64,000 nucleotides of DNA from RYN-133 sp963754285. GTDB lineage: Bacteria > Actinomycetota > Actinomycetes > Mycobacteriales > Jatrophihabitantaceae. Below are positions 1 through 8,291 of this stretch, one piece after another. Each line of letters opens with the position of its first letter. Position 1 is the first letter of the stretch. The notes below the pieces were generated by a model. That model saw only the letters and a program-made list of their open reading frames with translations. It was not told the origin of the DNA and searched no databases. The position numbers and the translations under genes were made by a program. The stretch lies in contig CAVWFN010000002.1 in NCBI GenBank assembly GCA_963754285.1, forward strand, positions 124,001 to 188,000. Reading direction: 5' to 3'.

Positions 1-1050
1 GCGACGTACATGAACGGGTCGATCGGCGGTGTGACCGGATCGCTGCTGACCGCCTCCGACCCGAACACGCTGTTGCAGCAGAACGCGCTCGAGCAGTACG
101 AGAGCGATCATCAGATCAGCGCGATCGGCAACGTGAAGGCAGCGACCATCGCTCGGTCGAACGCGGACGCGGCTGCGCGCCTGGCGGTCGCGCGACAGCG
201 TGCGGCGACGATCGCCGCCGAGCAGGCCAAGGAGGCGGCCGACGCCGCAGTCACCGCCGCCATCCAGGAACAGCAGCAGCTCAAGGCCCAACTCGCGAGC
301 CAGCAAGCCGAACTCCAGCAGGCGCAGATAGAACTCGCCACGCTCAACCATCAGCGAGCCGCGTACCTCGCCTACCAACACCGAGTGGCTGTCTATCAGG
401 CCTACCAGCGGCGGCAGGCGGCGATTCGCGCTGAGCAGGCCCGACAGGCTGCGTTGCGTGCCGCGGCGGCCGAGCGCCGGCGCCTGGCCGCTGAGCAGCG
501 CCGTCACCAGCAGAACGGCGGCGGTGGTGGCGACACGTCCGGCGGCGACGGTGGCGGTCAAGGCGGTGGTGGTGGCGGCACAGTGGTGACCCCGCCGAGC
601 GGTGGTCAGTGGTCCGCGCAGGCCGGCATCGAGGCCGCCCATCGGGCGATGCGTTGGCGTGGCTGGATGTACGCGTGGGCCGGAGGCAACGCGTACGGCC
701 CGACCTACGGTGTGTGCGCCGGCGACGGCGCGTTCAACGACTGTCACGTGAAGGGCTTCGACTGCTCCGGCTTGAGCCTGTACGCCTGGGCGCCCTATAT
801 CACCCTCGATCACTACGCCGCGTCGCAGTACTGGCAGGCGGGTTCGTTCCACCCGTCGACGTCGCAGTTGCTTCCGGGCGACCTCACGTTCTGGAGCTCC
901 AACGGCAGCCCCAGCGGTATCCACCACGTCGCGATCTACATCGGTCACGGGGACGTCGTACAGGCGCCGCAGAGCGGCGAGGTCATCCAGGTGACCCCGC
1001 TGTGGGACGTCGACTGGGGCTACCTCGGAGCCACCCGCCCGCTCACCTGA
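1..1050 (+). CDS. NlpC/P60 endopeptidase, 5' end cut by window
   Basis: Secreted peptidoglycan hydrolase of the RipA/RipB type, expected to cut the stem peptide between D-Glu and the third residue. The frame is open to position 1, so the start and signal peptide probably lie upstream; the first ATG seen is at 10. Counting from that ATG, residues about 20-165 are an Ala/Gln/Arg-rich coiled coil, about 165-200 a Gly-rich linker, and about 205-346 the NlpC/P60 domain. That domain has the nucleophile in FDCSG (Cys252) and His305/His306 in GIHHVAIYIG. A coiled coil before the catalytic domain is usual for actinobacterial septal hydrolases, where it is thought to mediate autoinhibition or divisome contact. 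Its position a few genes before moxR-DUF58-VWA matches ripA/ripB-moxR1 in M. tuberculosis. Confidence 0.9.
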   Translation, partial: ATYMNGSIGGVTGSLLTASDPNTLLQQNALEQYESDHQISAIGNVKAATIARSNADAAARLAVARQRAATIAAEQAKEAADAAVTAAIQEQQQLKAQLASQQAELQQAQIELATLNHQRAAYLAYQHRVAVYQAYQRRQAAIRAEQARQAALRAAAAERRRLAAEQRRHQQNGGGGGDTSGGDGGGQGGGGGGTVVTPPSGGQWSAQAGIEAAHRAMRWRGWMYAWAGGNAYGPTYGVCAGDGAFNDCHVKGFDCSGLSLYAWAPYITLDHYAASQYWQAGSFHPSTSQLLPGDLTFWSSNGSPSGIHHVAIYIGHGDVVQAPQSGEVIQVTPLWDVDWGYLGATRPLT

Positions 1051-1067
1051 GGACGGCGCGGCGCTCT

Positions 1068-1087
1068 GCCTCCGCACGTGCGGAGGC
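1068..1087. terminator. perfect hairpin between NlpC/P60 gene and moaA
   Basis: GCCTCCGC-ACGT-GCGGAGGC forms an 8-bp GC stem with a 4-base loop, 18 bases after the NlpC/P60 stop. No T-run follows, as is common in actinobacterial terminators. It makes a moaA start at GTG 1078, inside the hairpin, unlikely. Confidence 0.55.
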
Positions 1088-1124
1088 CCACCTCAGCCGT
1101 GACGTCCTTGCAGCGTCGGGTCGG

Positions 1125-1130
1125 TAGCGT
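1125..1130 (+). promoter_or_regulatory. -10 hexamer TAGCGT of a leaderless moaA
   Basis: TAGCGT is followed by exactly 7 bases and then the ATG at 1138. The same hexamer and spacing occur before the starts at 7574, 20561 and 42510. No convincing -35 box is seen. Confidence 0.5.
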
Positions 1131-1137
1131 GATCGAT

Positions 1138-2178
1138 ATGACCGCAGCACCGCAGGCTCGTCCGCGTGCTGTGCTGCGCGATCGGTTCGGACGCACGGCG
1201 ACAGATCTACGCATCTCGTTGACCGACCGGTGCTCGCTGCGCTGCACCTATTGCATGCCGGCCGAAGGGCTCGACTGGTTGCGCAGAAGCGAGCGGCTCT
1301 CTGACGACGAGATCGTGCGCCTCGCCGAGGTTTTCGTCGGTCTGGGAGTCGACAGCATCCGGCTGACCGGCGGTGAGCCGCTCGTGCACCGCACGGTCGT
1401 CGATGTCGTCGCCCGACTCGCAGCCCTCGAGCCGCGTCCCGAACTCTCGCTGACCACGAACGGCATCAGCCTCGACCGGTCGGCTCTCGACCTCGTCGCG
1501 GCAGGGCTCGACCGCGTCAACGTCTCGATCGACACGCTCGATCGCGAGCGGTTCCGCACGCTCACCCGGCGCGACCGCCTGCCGGACGTACTGCGCGGCG
1601 TCGCTGCCGCAGCCGACGCCGGGCTGGCCCCGATGAAGATCAACTCGGTGCTGATGCGCGACTCGAACCTCTCCGAAGCACCCGAGCTGCTCGGGTGGTC
1701 GCTGCGCCACGGCTACCAGCTGCGCTTCATCGAGCACATGCCGCTGGACGCCGACCACAGCTGGACGCGGGCGCGCATGGTCACGGCGGCCGAGGTACTC
1801 GATCTGCTGCAGCGTGACTTCGTCCTCGAGCCGCGTGGACACAACGGCAATGCGCCGGCCGAAGAGTTCGACGTGCTCGACGGTCCCGACCGCGCCTCGT
1901 GGGCAGTCCAGCCGGGACGCCTCGGCGTCATCGCGTCGGTCACCCGTCCGTTCTGCCGCGACTGCGACCGACTGCGTCTCACCGCCGACGGCCAACTGCG
2001 CACGTGCCTGTTCGCACAGGACGAGACCGACCTGCGCGGCCCGTTGCGCGCGGGCGCGTCGACCGACGAACTCGCGGCCATCATCGCGACGGCGGTCGCG
2101 GGCAAGCAGGCCGGTCACGGCATCGACGCACCGGACTTCGTCCAGCCCCTGCGGACGATGTCCGCCATCGGCGGCTAG
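1138..2178 (+). CDS. moaA: GTP 3',8-cyclase MoaA
   Basis: Radical-SAM enzyme for the first step of molybdenum cofactor synthesis, GTP to 3',8-cyclo-7,8-dihydro-GTP. It has 346 residues, close to the family length. The N-terminal SAM-cluster motif is C32-x3-C36-x2-C39. The second 4Fe-4S cluster is in the C-terminal part, with Cys residues in FCRDCDRLR and the following LRTCLF. The protein ends in the Gly-Gly needed for catalysis. I chose ATG 1138 because of the TAGCGT-N7 element; GTG 1129 is the alternative. No other Moco gene is nearby, so partners (MoaC and others) must be elsewhere. It ends tail to tail with the next gene, sharing a CTAG. Confidence 0.95.
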   Translation: MTAAPQARPRAVLRDRFGRTATDLRISLTDRCSLRCTYCMPAEGLDWLRRSERLSDDEIVRLAEVFVGLGVDSIRLTGGEPLVHRTVVDVVARLAALEPRPELSLTTNGISLDRSALDLVAAGLDRVNVSIDTLDRERFRTLTRRDRLPDVLRGVAAAADAGLAPMKINSVLMRDSNLSEAPELLGWSLRHGYQLRFIEHMPLDADHSWTRARMVTAAEVLDLLQRDFVLEPRGHNGNAPAEEFDVLDGPDRASWAVQPGRLGVIASVTRPFCRDCDRLRLTADGQLRTCLFAQDETDLRGPLRAGASTDELAAIIATAVAGKQAGHGIDAPDFVQPLRTMSAIGG

Positions 2179-2369
2179 AGCGCACGCCGATCCAGCAAGA
2201 ACTTCCGCCGGGCCAAGAAGTCGGCCAGGTGGTCGGCGTGCTCGTCGCACGCAAGCCAGTGCTTGACGCGCGCGGTGTCGTGCAGGGACGGGTTGCGCCA
2301 CTGAAGATCGACGGTCGCGGGAGCGCGGCAACCACGCGCCGAACACCGCAGATCTTCTTCATCTGACAC
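2175..2369 (-). CDS. small conserved Cys-containing actinobacterial protein
   Basis: A 64-residue protein from GTG 2369 to a TAG that overlaps the moaA stop in a shared CTAG. It has a paired-Cys motif CSARGC near the N-terminus and a CDEH motif in the middle, then a helical C-terminus. Close relatives occur widely in actinobacteria and often carry the unsupported name 'acetone carboxylase'. The two Cys, the third Cys and the His could bind a metal, which is inference. The frame stays open to 2516, but that would run into the moxR start, and the conserved part begins just before CSARGC, so I take a short start. Function unknown. Confidence 0.7.
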   Translation of the reverse strand: MSDEEDLRCSARGCRAPATVDLQWRNPSLHDTARVKHWLACDEHADHLADFLARRKFLLDRRAL

Positions 2370-2430
2370 CAAGGCAACATATAAGCCGGTCCCGTACCGT
2401 GATTGCGACGGCCGTTCGGAAGGACCCCAC

Positions 2431-3540
2431 GTGACGCATTCCAATTCGACGACTTCGACCCCCGCAGCCGATGCCGGCTCGCTCGAGCGGGTGATCTTCG
2501 AGATCAAACGGGTCATCGTCGGTCAAGAACGCCTCGTCGAACGCATGATGATCAGCCTGCTGGCCCGCGGTCACTGCCTGCTCGAGGGCGTCCCGGGCGT
2601 CGCGAAGACGCTCGCCGTCGAGACCCTGGCGCGCACGGTCAGCGGGTCCTTCGCCCGCGTGCAGTTCACCCCCGACCTCGTGCCGTCCGACATTGTGGGC
2701 ACGCGCATCTACCGTCCGAACAGCGAGCGCTTCGACACCGAACTCGGGCCGGTGATGGCCAACTTCGTGCTCGCGGACGAGATCAACCGGGCGCCGGCCA
2801 AGGTGCAGTCGGCGATGCTCGAGGTGATGGCCGAAGGCCACGTGAGCATCGGCGGCCAGCGATTCGACGTGCCCCAGCCGTTCCTCGTCCTCGCGACCCA
2901 GAACCCGATCGAGTCCGAAGGCGTCTACCCGCTGCCCGAGGCACAACGTGACCGGTTCCTGATGAAGATCAGCGTCGACTACCCGACCGCCGCCGAGGAA
3001 CGCGAGATCGTCTACCGGATGGGTGTCGAGCCGCCGGTCGCCAACCCGGTCATCTCGACCGACGAGCTCAGCCGGCTGCAGCAGGTGGCCAGCCGGGTGT
3101 TCGTGCACCACGCGATCGTCGACTACGTCGTGCGTCTCGTGATCTCGACCCGGCACCCGGCCGAGCACGGCATGCAGGACGTCGCCTCGTGGGTCTCCTA
3201 CGGCGCCAGCCCGCGGGCCAGCCTCGGCCTTATCGCGGCCGGACGGGGGATGGCGCTGCTGCGCGGACGTGACTACGTGCTCCCGCAGGACATCCTCGAC
3301 GTGGCCGGCGACGTGCTCGCCCACCGACTCGTGCTCAGCTACGACGCCATCGCCGACGGCATCCCGGCGGCACATGCCGTGCGGCGCGTGCTGCAGACGA
3401 TCCCGCTGCCGCAGGTCGCCCCGCGCCAGCGCGCGAACGGCCCCGGCGACGGGCGACCCGCCGGCCAGCAGCAGCCGCTGGTCTACGGTCAGGCCGCGCC
3501 GCAGCAGACCAACCCCTGGGGCGGCGAGCGCACCGCGTGA
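2431..3540 (+). CDS. moxR: MoxR-family AAA+ ATPase
   Basis: A 369-residue AAA+ ATPase of the MoxR family, thought to act as a chaperone for VWA-domain partners in the membrane or envelope. Walker A is GVPGVAKT with Lys59; Walker B is LADEIN with Asp116/Glu117. A Pro/Gln-rich tail of about 40 residues follows the lid domain. The GTG start has GGAAGGA 6 bases upstream, and a possible -10 (TATAAG) lies at 2380-2385. The gene overlaps the next by 4 bases (GTGA), so the three genes moxR, DUF58 and VWA are almost certainly one operon. In M. tuberculosis the same trio is Rv1479-Rv1481, where moxR1 lies beside ripA/ripB and upstream of fabG1-inhA. Confidence 0.93.
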   Translation: MTHSNSTTSTPAADAGSLERVIFEIKRVIVGQERLVERMMISLLARGHCLLEGVPGVAKTLAVETLARTVSGSFARVQFTPDLVPSDIVGTRIYRPNSERFDTELGPVMANFVLADEINRAPAKVQSAMLEVMAEGHVSIGGQRFDVPQPFLVLATQNPIESEGVYPLPEAQRDRFLMKISVDYPTAAEEREIVYRMGVEPPVANPVISTDELSRLQQVASRVFVHHAIVDYVVRLVISTRHPAEHGMQDVASWVSYGASPRASLGLIAAGRGMALLRGRDYVLPQDILDVAGDVLAHRLVLSYDAIADGIPAAHAVRRVLQTIPLPQVAPRQRANGPGDGRPAGQQQPLVYGQAAPQQTNPWGGERTA

Positions 3541-4508
3541 CTGCACCTGTTCCGCAGGACCACGGGCCGACGCTCGACCTCGGCCCGGCTGAAGCGTTAC
3601 TGCGCCGCCTCGAACTCACCGTGCGCAACCGTCTGGACGGGCTGCTGCAGGGCAATTACGCCGGGCTCGTGCCGGGCCCGGGTTCCGAGGCGGGGGAGTC
3701 GCGGCAGTACACCCCGGGCGACGATGTGCGGCGCATGGACTGGCCGGTCACGGCGCGCACCACCGTCCCGCACGTACGGCAGACGATCGCCGACCGCGAG
3801 CTCGAGACGTGGCTGGTCGTCGACCTGTCGCCGAGCATGGACTTCGGCACCGGATTGACCGAGAAGCGCGAGCTCGTCCTTGCCGCTATCACCGCAGTCG
3901 TGCACCTCACCGTGCGCGGCGGCAACCGTGTCGGTGCAGTCGTTGCCAACGGCGCCGAGAGCTACCGCATCCCTGCCCTCGGCGGACGCAACCACGGTCG
4001 CTACCTGATGCGCCGCATCGCCGCGACCCGTCGTGCCGAGCGCGGCGGCGGCCCCGAGCTGCCCGAGCTGCTCGAGTCGCTGCGCCGACCGCCGCGCCGG
4101 CGCGGGCTCGTCGCAGTGGTGTCCGATTTCATCGGACCGATGTCGTCTGCAGAGCTCCCGTGGGAGCGTCCGCTGCGCGGGCTCGCGTTACGTCACCAGT
4201 TGCTCGGCATCGAGGTGGTCGACCCGCGCGAACTCGAACTGCCCGCGGCAGGTCTGGTCACCTTCGTCGACACGGAGTCCGGTCGAGAACTGGAGGTGCA
4301 GACGTCGTCGGCGAGCGTGCGGCAGAACTACGCGGCGGCCGCGGCTGCTCAGCGCGCACGCATCGCCACATCGTTGCGTCATGCCGGTGCCGGACACCTG
4401 CAGTTGCGCACCGACCGTGACTGGATCACCGATGTCGTGCGCTACGTGGTCGCTCGCCGGCGCCTCGGCGGCCAGCTCATGACGGCCGGACGCCAGGGGG
4501 TGCGCTGA
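3537..4508 (+). CDS. DUF58 / VWA-like protein, partner of MoxR
   Basis: A 323-residue DUF58 protein. The family signature is visible at residues about 55-75 (YTPGDDVRRMDWPVTART), followed by a degenerate VWA fold with DLSPSMDFG in place of the metal-binding DxSxS. No signal peptide or transmembrane segment is evident, so it is probably cytoplasmic and membrane-associated. DUF58 proteins are encoded almost always next to MoxR and BatA/B-like VWA proteins and are thought to work with them in envelope protein maturation. The gene starts inside the moxR stop (GTGA) and its TGA overlaps the next ATG by one base, so expression is translationally coupled. Confidence 0.9.
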   Translation: MTAPVPQDHGPTLDLGPAEALLRRLELTVRNRLDGLLQGNYAGLVPGPGSEAGESRQYTPGDDVRRMDWPVTARTTVPHVRQTIADRELETWLVVDLSPSMDFGTGLTEKRELVLAAITAVVHLTVRGGNRVGAVVANGAESYRIPALGGRNHGRYLMRRIAATRRAERGGGPELPELLESLRRPPRRRGLVAVVSDFIGPMSSAELPWERPLRGLALRHQLLGIEVVDPRELELPAAGLVTFVDTESGRELEVQTSSASVRQNYAAAAAAQRARIATSLRHAGAGHLQLRTDRDWITDVVRYVVARRRLGGQLMTAGRQGVR

Positions 4509-5467
4509 TGACGTTCCTTTCGCCTGCCTGGCTGCTGATGCTGATCGTCGTCGCGGTCATCCTGGTCGCCTACGTCGTCGTGCAGTTGCGTCGCAAGAAG
4601 TACGTCGCGCGCTTCAGCAACGTCGAACTGCTCGGCAGTGTGGCGCCGCGCCGACCCGGATGGCGTCGCCATCTCACTTTCGCCTTGCTGCTGATCGGGC
4701 TGACCGTGCTCTCGGTCGGCGTTGCGCGTCCGGCGGCGGCTGTTCGCGTCCCGCGCGATCGCGCGACGGTCATGCTCGACATCGACGTGTCGCTGTCGAT
4801 GGAGGCGACCGACGTGCTGCCGTCGCGTCTGCAAGCCGCGAAGCGCGCAGGCAAGCAGTTCGCCGACCTACTGCCCGGACGCATCAACCTCGGTCTGATC
4901 AGCTTTGCCCGCAACGCGAATGTGCTCGTCGCACCGACGCTCGATCGCGAGGCGGTGAAGAAGGCGATCGACGGCCTCAGGCTTGCGAACTACACCGCCA
5001 TCGGCGAGGCGATCTTCAGTTCGCTCGACGCGATCCGGGTGTTCGCCCAGGCCACGACTGCCAAGGGTGACAAACCGCCGCCGGCGCGAGTCGTGTTGCT
5101 CAGCGACGGTTCGAACACGACCGGACGGTCGATCTCGTCGGCGATCGCGGCCGCCCGCGCGGCGAAGGTGCAGATCTCGACCATCGCGTTCGGCACTCCG
5201 AACGGCACGGTCACCGGATCGAACGGCGAGCAGGTTCCCGTCCCAGCCGATACCGCTGCGCTGAGTCAGATCGCGATCCAGACCGGCGGGTCGTTCCACA
5301 CTGCGACCTCGGTGGAGGAGTTGCAGTCGGTCTACAAGGACATCGGTTCGCAGATCGGCTACACCACCAAGCATCAGGACATCTCGTGGCGCTTCCTCGC
5401 CGTGGGGCTGTTGTTCACGCTCGCCGCGGCGGGCGCGTCCATGCTCTGGTCCGGACGGCTCACCTAG
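4508..5467 (+). CDS. membrane-anchored VWA-domain protein (BatA/BatB-like)
   Basis: A 319-residue protein with an N-terminal membrane segment at about 5-27, a second hydrophobic stretch at about 55-75, a VWA domain at about 85-285, and a C-terminal membrane helix at about 293-314. The VWA metal site is intact: Asp93-Ser95-Ser97 in DVSLS. This makes it the canonical VWA member of the operon, as opposed to the degenerate DUF58 partner. The topology places the VWA domain between membrane segments, like Rv1481 of M. tuberculosis. It probably receives MoxR/DUF58 remodelling activity at the membrane. A strong terminator follows. Confidence 0.92.
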   Translation: MTFLSPAWLLMLIVVAVILVAYVVVQLRRKKYVARFSNVELLGSVAPRRPGWRRHLTFALLLIGLTVLSVGVARPAAAVRVPRDRATVMLDIDVSLSMEATDVLPSRLQAAKRAGKQFADLLPGRINLGLISFARNANVLVAPTLDREAVKKAIDGLRLANYTAIGEAIFSSLDAIRVFAQATTAKGDKPPPARVVLLSDGSNTTGRSISSAIAAARAAKVQISTIAFGTPNGTVTGSNGEQVPVPADTAALSQIAIQTGGSFHTATSVEELQSVYKDIGSQIGYTTKHQDISWRFLAVGLLFTLAAAGASMLWSGRLT

Positions 5468-5490
5468 CCGATCAAGAACCGAGTACGACA

Positions 5491-5520
5491 ACGGGCCGGC
5501 CGCTGGTGCGGCCGGCCCGT
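5491..5520. terminator. bidirectional terminator between convergent genes
   Basis: A 13-bp perfect GC-rich stem (ACGGGCCGGCCGC with its complement) and a TGGT loop sit between the VWA stop at 5467 and the convergent stop at 5531. TTGTT follows on the plus side. Confidence 0.85.
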
Positions 5521-5530
5521 TGCGTGTTGT

Positions 5531-6376
5531 TCAGCCGAGGTGGATGAGCTTCCACATGCCCATGAACGCGTGCGGCATGCCGGTGTGGAAGTCCGGCCAG
5601 AAGCAGGCGATCAGGTACTTGCCCGGAGGCAGGTTCAGGTAGACGTCACCGTTCTGCCCGTTCGTGATTGCGCCGGTGCCGAAGTTCGGCCGCAGACCCC
5701 AGGACGGCTGGCCCTTGGCACCGCCCTTGAAGTAGCGGTTGACCTGCGCGTTGGTCGTGCTCTCCTTGACCTCCTGGAACTGCACGAAGTGCGGCTGGTC
5801 GGCGTTGTTGACCAGGTGCACCCAACCCGTGTGCGGCAAGGTCGGCTTGTTAGTGACGAACCCGTAGGTGTACAGCCCGATCCTGCCCCCGCTCGGCACC
5901 TTCTGCCGCGGCGTCTGACGACCGACGACCTTGACGAACACGAACTTGTTCGTGTTCTCGTCGATGAAGAGGAACTTCCCCGCCGGCAGGTTCGCCGAGA
6001 ATGCGCCCGGGTGCTTCGGCCCGGCCTCGGTGCCACCGCGCAGGACGGTGCGACGGTCGACGCGGTTGATCGCCTTGACGTTTCCGGAGAAGGCCTGGCC
6101 GACGTCCTGTGCGAACTGGCCCAGCGAATACCCCTTCTTCAGCTTGACGATGTTGATCTGGTGAACGCCGGCGCCGGTGGTGACGTGGAAGATCGTCCGG
6201 CCTGCGGGGATGGTGTTGTGCGCGCCCACGGTGATGGCTTTGTTGGTCACGTGCACCGGCACGACCGGGACCGGGGCCAACCCGGCGGCACCGGCCACCG
6301 TCGGTGCGGCGGCGAGTGTGCCGACGACTGCCGCGGATGCGGCCACGGCGATCGCGGCGTGTTTGCGAAACTGCAT
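5531..6376 (-). CDS. secreted cupredoxin-like protein
   Basis: A 281-residue exported protein. Residues 1-31 are a Sec-type signal peptide (basic start, Ala/Val-rich core, likely cut near AGAAG). The body resembles the two-part beta-sandwich proteins annotated as cupredoxin-like in actinobacteria. The C-terminal segment carries C258-x5-H264-x2-M267-x-H269-x2-M272-x-M274, which resembles the Cys-His-Met copper loop of cupredoxins but with extra His and Met. Copper binding is therefore inferred, not shown. The ATG has GGGAGGA upstream and the gene stands alone. It faces the VWA gene across a shared terminator. Function unknown; an electron-carrier or copper-handling role is possible. Confidence 0.7.
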   Translation of the reverse strand: MQFRKHAAIAVAASAAVVGTLAAAPTVAGAAGLAPVPVVPVHVTNKAITVGAHNTIPAGRTIFHVTTGAGVHQINIVKLKKGYSLGQFAQDVGQAFSGNVKAINRVDRRTVLRGGTEAGPKHPGAFSANLPAGKFLFIDENTNKFVFVKVVGRQTPRQKVPSGGRIGLYTYGFVTNKPTLPHTGWVHLVNNADQPHFVQFQEVKESTTNAQVNRYFKGGAKGQPSWGLRPNFGTGAITNGQNGDVYLNLPPGKYLIACFWPDFHTGMPHAFMGMWKLIHLG

Positions 6377-6550
6377 GAATCCTCCCTAGGGACTTCGACA
6401 ACGAAGCTCGCGGGAAAGATCAAAACCTGCGCACAGCGCACGCACAAGGATGCTGGCATCCCCGATCGGAATTTCACGCGAACTTGCTACGACAATTCGG
6501 ACGATTGCCTTGTACGCGTGGAGATCCTCACGCAGATGTCACCGGCACGA

Positions 6551-7504
6551 TCAGCGCGTCGGGTCGAGGACGAGCTTGCCGAGCGAGCTGCGATCGAGCA
6601 GCGCTCGGTGCGCGGCCGCCGCGTCGGCCAACGGATACGTCGCGCCGATGACGGCGCGCAGCGAGCCGTCGGCGAGCATGCCCATCAGATCCGTCACCGC
6701 TTGGGCGAGCAGACCCGGCCGCTGCAGAATGTGCACGAGCCAGAACCCGATCACGGCCTGGCTGCGCGCCATCAGCACGCGCGCATCGATCGGTGCCGGC
6801 GCAGTGCGTCCGGCCATCCCGAACACCGCGAGACGTCCGAGCGGTGCCAGCGCCGCGAGGCTCTCGTCGAACACCCGACCGCCGGTCATCTCGAGCACGA
6901 TGTCGACCTTGTTCCCGTCGTTCGCGTCGCGCAGGGCCGCAGTCAAGTCGTCGGCGCGGGAGTCGACGGCAACATCGGCACCGAGGTCGATCGCCAGATC
7001 GCGCTTGTCCTGCGAGGAGGCGGTCGCGATCACCCGGCCGGCGCCCCACCGCTTCGCCAGCTGGATCGCGATCGTGCCCACGCCGCCCGCGCCGGCGTGG
7101 ACGACGACGCTGTCACCCTCCTGCAGATGCGTCGAGGTGCGCAGCAGGTGCCACGCCGTCGAGCCCTGCACAAGCGTGGTCAGCGCTGCGGCGTCGGAGA
7201 CACCGTCCGGGACCGGGATCAGCATGCGCGGGTCGAGCGCGATCTTCTCCGCGTAGCCGCCGGTGCCGACCAGACCGAGCAGTCGTCGGCCATCAGCCGC
7301 ACGCACCACGACCTCGCCGCCCGGGATCATCGGCAGGCTCTGCTTGGCGAGGTAGGAGTCCTCGGTCTGGTGCGTGTCGGCGTAGTTGATGCCGGCAGCA
7401 AGGACCTCGAACACCTGCTGCCCGTCACCTGCGTCCGGATCGGGGACCTCGCTGACGACGAGTGTCTCGGGACCGCCGAACTCCGTGAGCTGGATGGCAC
7501 GCAT
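6551..7504 (-). CDS. zinc-independent NADPH:quinone oxidoreductase
   Basis: A 317-residue member of the medium-chain dehydrogenase/reductase superfamily, quinone oxidoreductase (QOR/zeta-crystallin) branch. The N-terminal GroES-like domain starts MRAIQLTEFGGPE. The nucleotide-binding motif AGAGGVGTIAIQLAK lies near residues 140-155. The zinc-binding Cys/His of true alcohol dehydrogenases are missing, as expected for QOR. The start at 7504 is supported by TACGGT with 6 bases to the ATG, so it looks leaderless. It is divergent from fabG with only 69 bases between the starts. Substrate unknown; quinones or other enones are reduced with NADPH in the family. Confidence 0.88.
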   Translation of the reverse strand: MRAIQLTEFGGPETLVVSEVPDPDAGDGQQVFEVLAAGINYADTHQTEDSYLAKQSLPMIPGGEVVVRAADGRRLLGLVGTGGYAEKIALDPRMLIPVPDGVSDAAALTTLVQGSTAWHLLRTSTHLQEGDSVVVHAGAGGVGTIAIQLAKRWGAGRVIATASSQDKRDLAIDLGADVAVDSRADDLTAALRDANDGNKVDIVLEMTGGRVFDESLAALAPLGRLAVFGMAGRTAPAPIDARVLMARSQAVIGFWLVHILQRPGLLAQAVTDLMGMLADGSLRAVIGATYPLADAAAAHRALLDRSSLGKLVLDPTR

Positions 7505-7560
7505 GTGCCGACCGTACCGACGAGTAGCACGTACCTGCGAGGACGGGCCACCGAATCGGC

Positions 7561-7566
7561 TAGCGT
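7561..7566 (+). promoter_or_regulatory. -10 hexamer TAGCGT of a leaderless fabG operon
   Basis: TAGCGT is followed by 7 bases and the GTG at 7574. The element lies in the 69-base gap shared with the divergent quinone oxidoreductase. Confidence 0.5.
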
Positions 7567-7573
7567 CGAACGT

Positions 7574-8290
7574 GTGGACGACAGCAGCGGCAGGACGGTC
7601 CTGGTCACCGGTGGCAACCGCGGCATCGGCCTGGCGATCGCGAAAGCGTTCGTAGCGAACGGCGACCGTGTCGCTATCACCCACCGAGGCAGCGGGGCGC
7701 CGGACGGGATGCTGGGCGTGCAGTGCGACGTCACGTCCACCGAACAGGTCGACGCCGCGTTCACCTCGATCGAGCAGGAACTCGGCCCGGTCGAGATCCT
7801 CGTCGCGAACGCCGGGATCACCGACGACACGCTGCTGCTGCGCATGAACGAAGAGTCGTTCCAGCGGGTGCTCGACGCGAACCTGACCGGCGCCTTCCGA
7901 GTCGCGCAACGCGCGTCCAAAGCAATGCTGCGCGCCCGCAGAGGCCGCCTGATCTTCATCTCATCGGTGGTGGCGTTCGTCGGATCGCCAGGGCAGGCCA
8001 ACTATGCGGCGAGCAAGGCCGGCCTGGTCGGGCTGGCGCGATCGATCGCGCGCGAGCTCGGATCACGGTCGATCACAGCGAACGTCATCGCGCCCGGGTT
8101 CATCGAGACCGACATGACCGCCGAACTCGGCGAGGCGCGGCAGAAGGAGATCCTGGCGGGTGTGCCGTTGGGTAGATACGGCACAGCCGACGAGGTCGCC
8201 GCAGCTGCGCTGTACCTCGCCTCGGCTGCGGCGGCCTACGTGTCCGGCGTGGTGCTTCCCGTCGACGGCGGCATCGGAATGGGGATCTGA
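7574..8290 (+). CDS. fabG: 3-oxoacyl-ACP reductase FabG (MabA-like)
   Basis: A 238-residue short-chain dehydrogenase that reduces beta-ketoacyl-ACP with NADPH in type II fatty-acid synthesis. The cofactor motif is TGGNRGIG at 12-19, NAG is in VANAGIT, the catalytic Ser is near 131, and Tyr144/Lys148 lie in YAASK. It is followed after one base by the InhA-type fabI and then the ferrochelatase gene, the same order as fabG1(mabA)-inhA-hemZ in M. tuberculosis. The start is the GTG after TAGCGT-N7; there is no Shine-Dalgarno, consistent with a leaderless message. The identification is firm; whether it serves ordinary FAS-II or mycolate-like elongation cannot be told here. Confidence 0.95.
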   Translation: MDDSSGRTVLVTGGNRGIGLAIAKAFVANGDRVAITHRGSGAPDGMLGVQCDVTSTEQVDAAFTSIEQELGPVEILVANAGITDDTLLLRMNEESFQRVLDANLTGAFRVAQRASKAMLRARRGRLIFISSVVAFVGSPGQANYAASKAGLVGLARSIARELGSRSITANVIAPGFIETDMTAELGEARQKEILAGVPLGRYGTADEVAAAALYLASAAAAYVSGVVLPVDGGIGMGI

Positions 8291-8291
8291 C

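Noticed and set aside
1078..1137. Longer moaA start at GTG 1078
   Set aside because: It falls inside a hairpin, adds residues not typical of MoaA, and the TAGCGT-N7 element supports 1138.
2175..2369. Naming the small protein 'acetone carboxylase'
   Set aside because: The label is common in databases but a 64-residue Cys protein cannot be that enzyme.
5540..7573. A very long plus-strand frame reading through to fabG
   Set aside because: It is antisense to the cupredoxin-like and quinone oxidoreductase genes and encodes low-complexity Arg/Asp-rich sequence. Only the last part, from 7574, is fabG.
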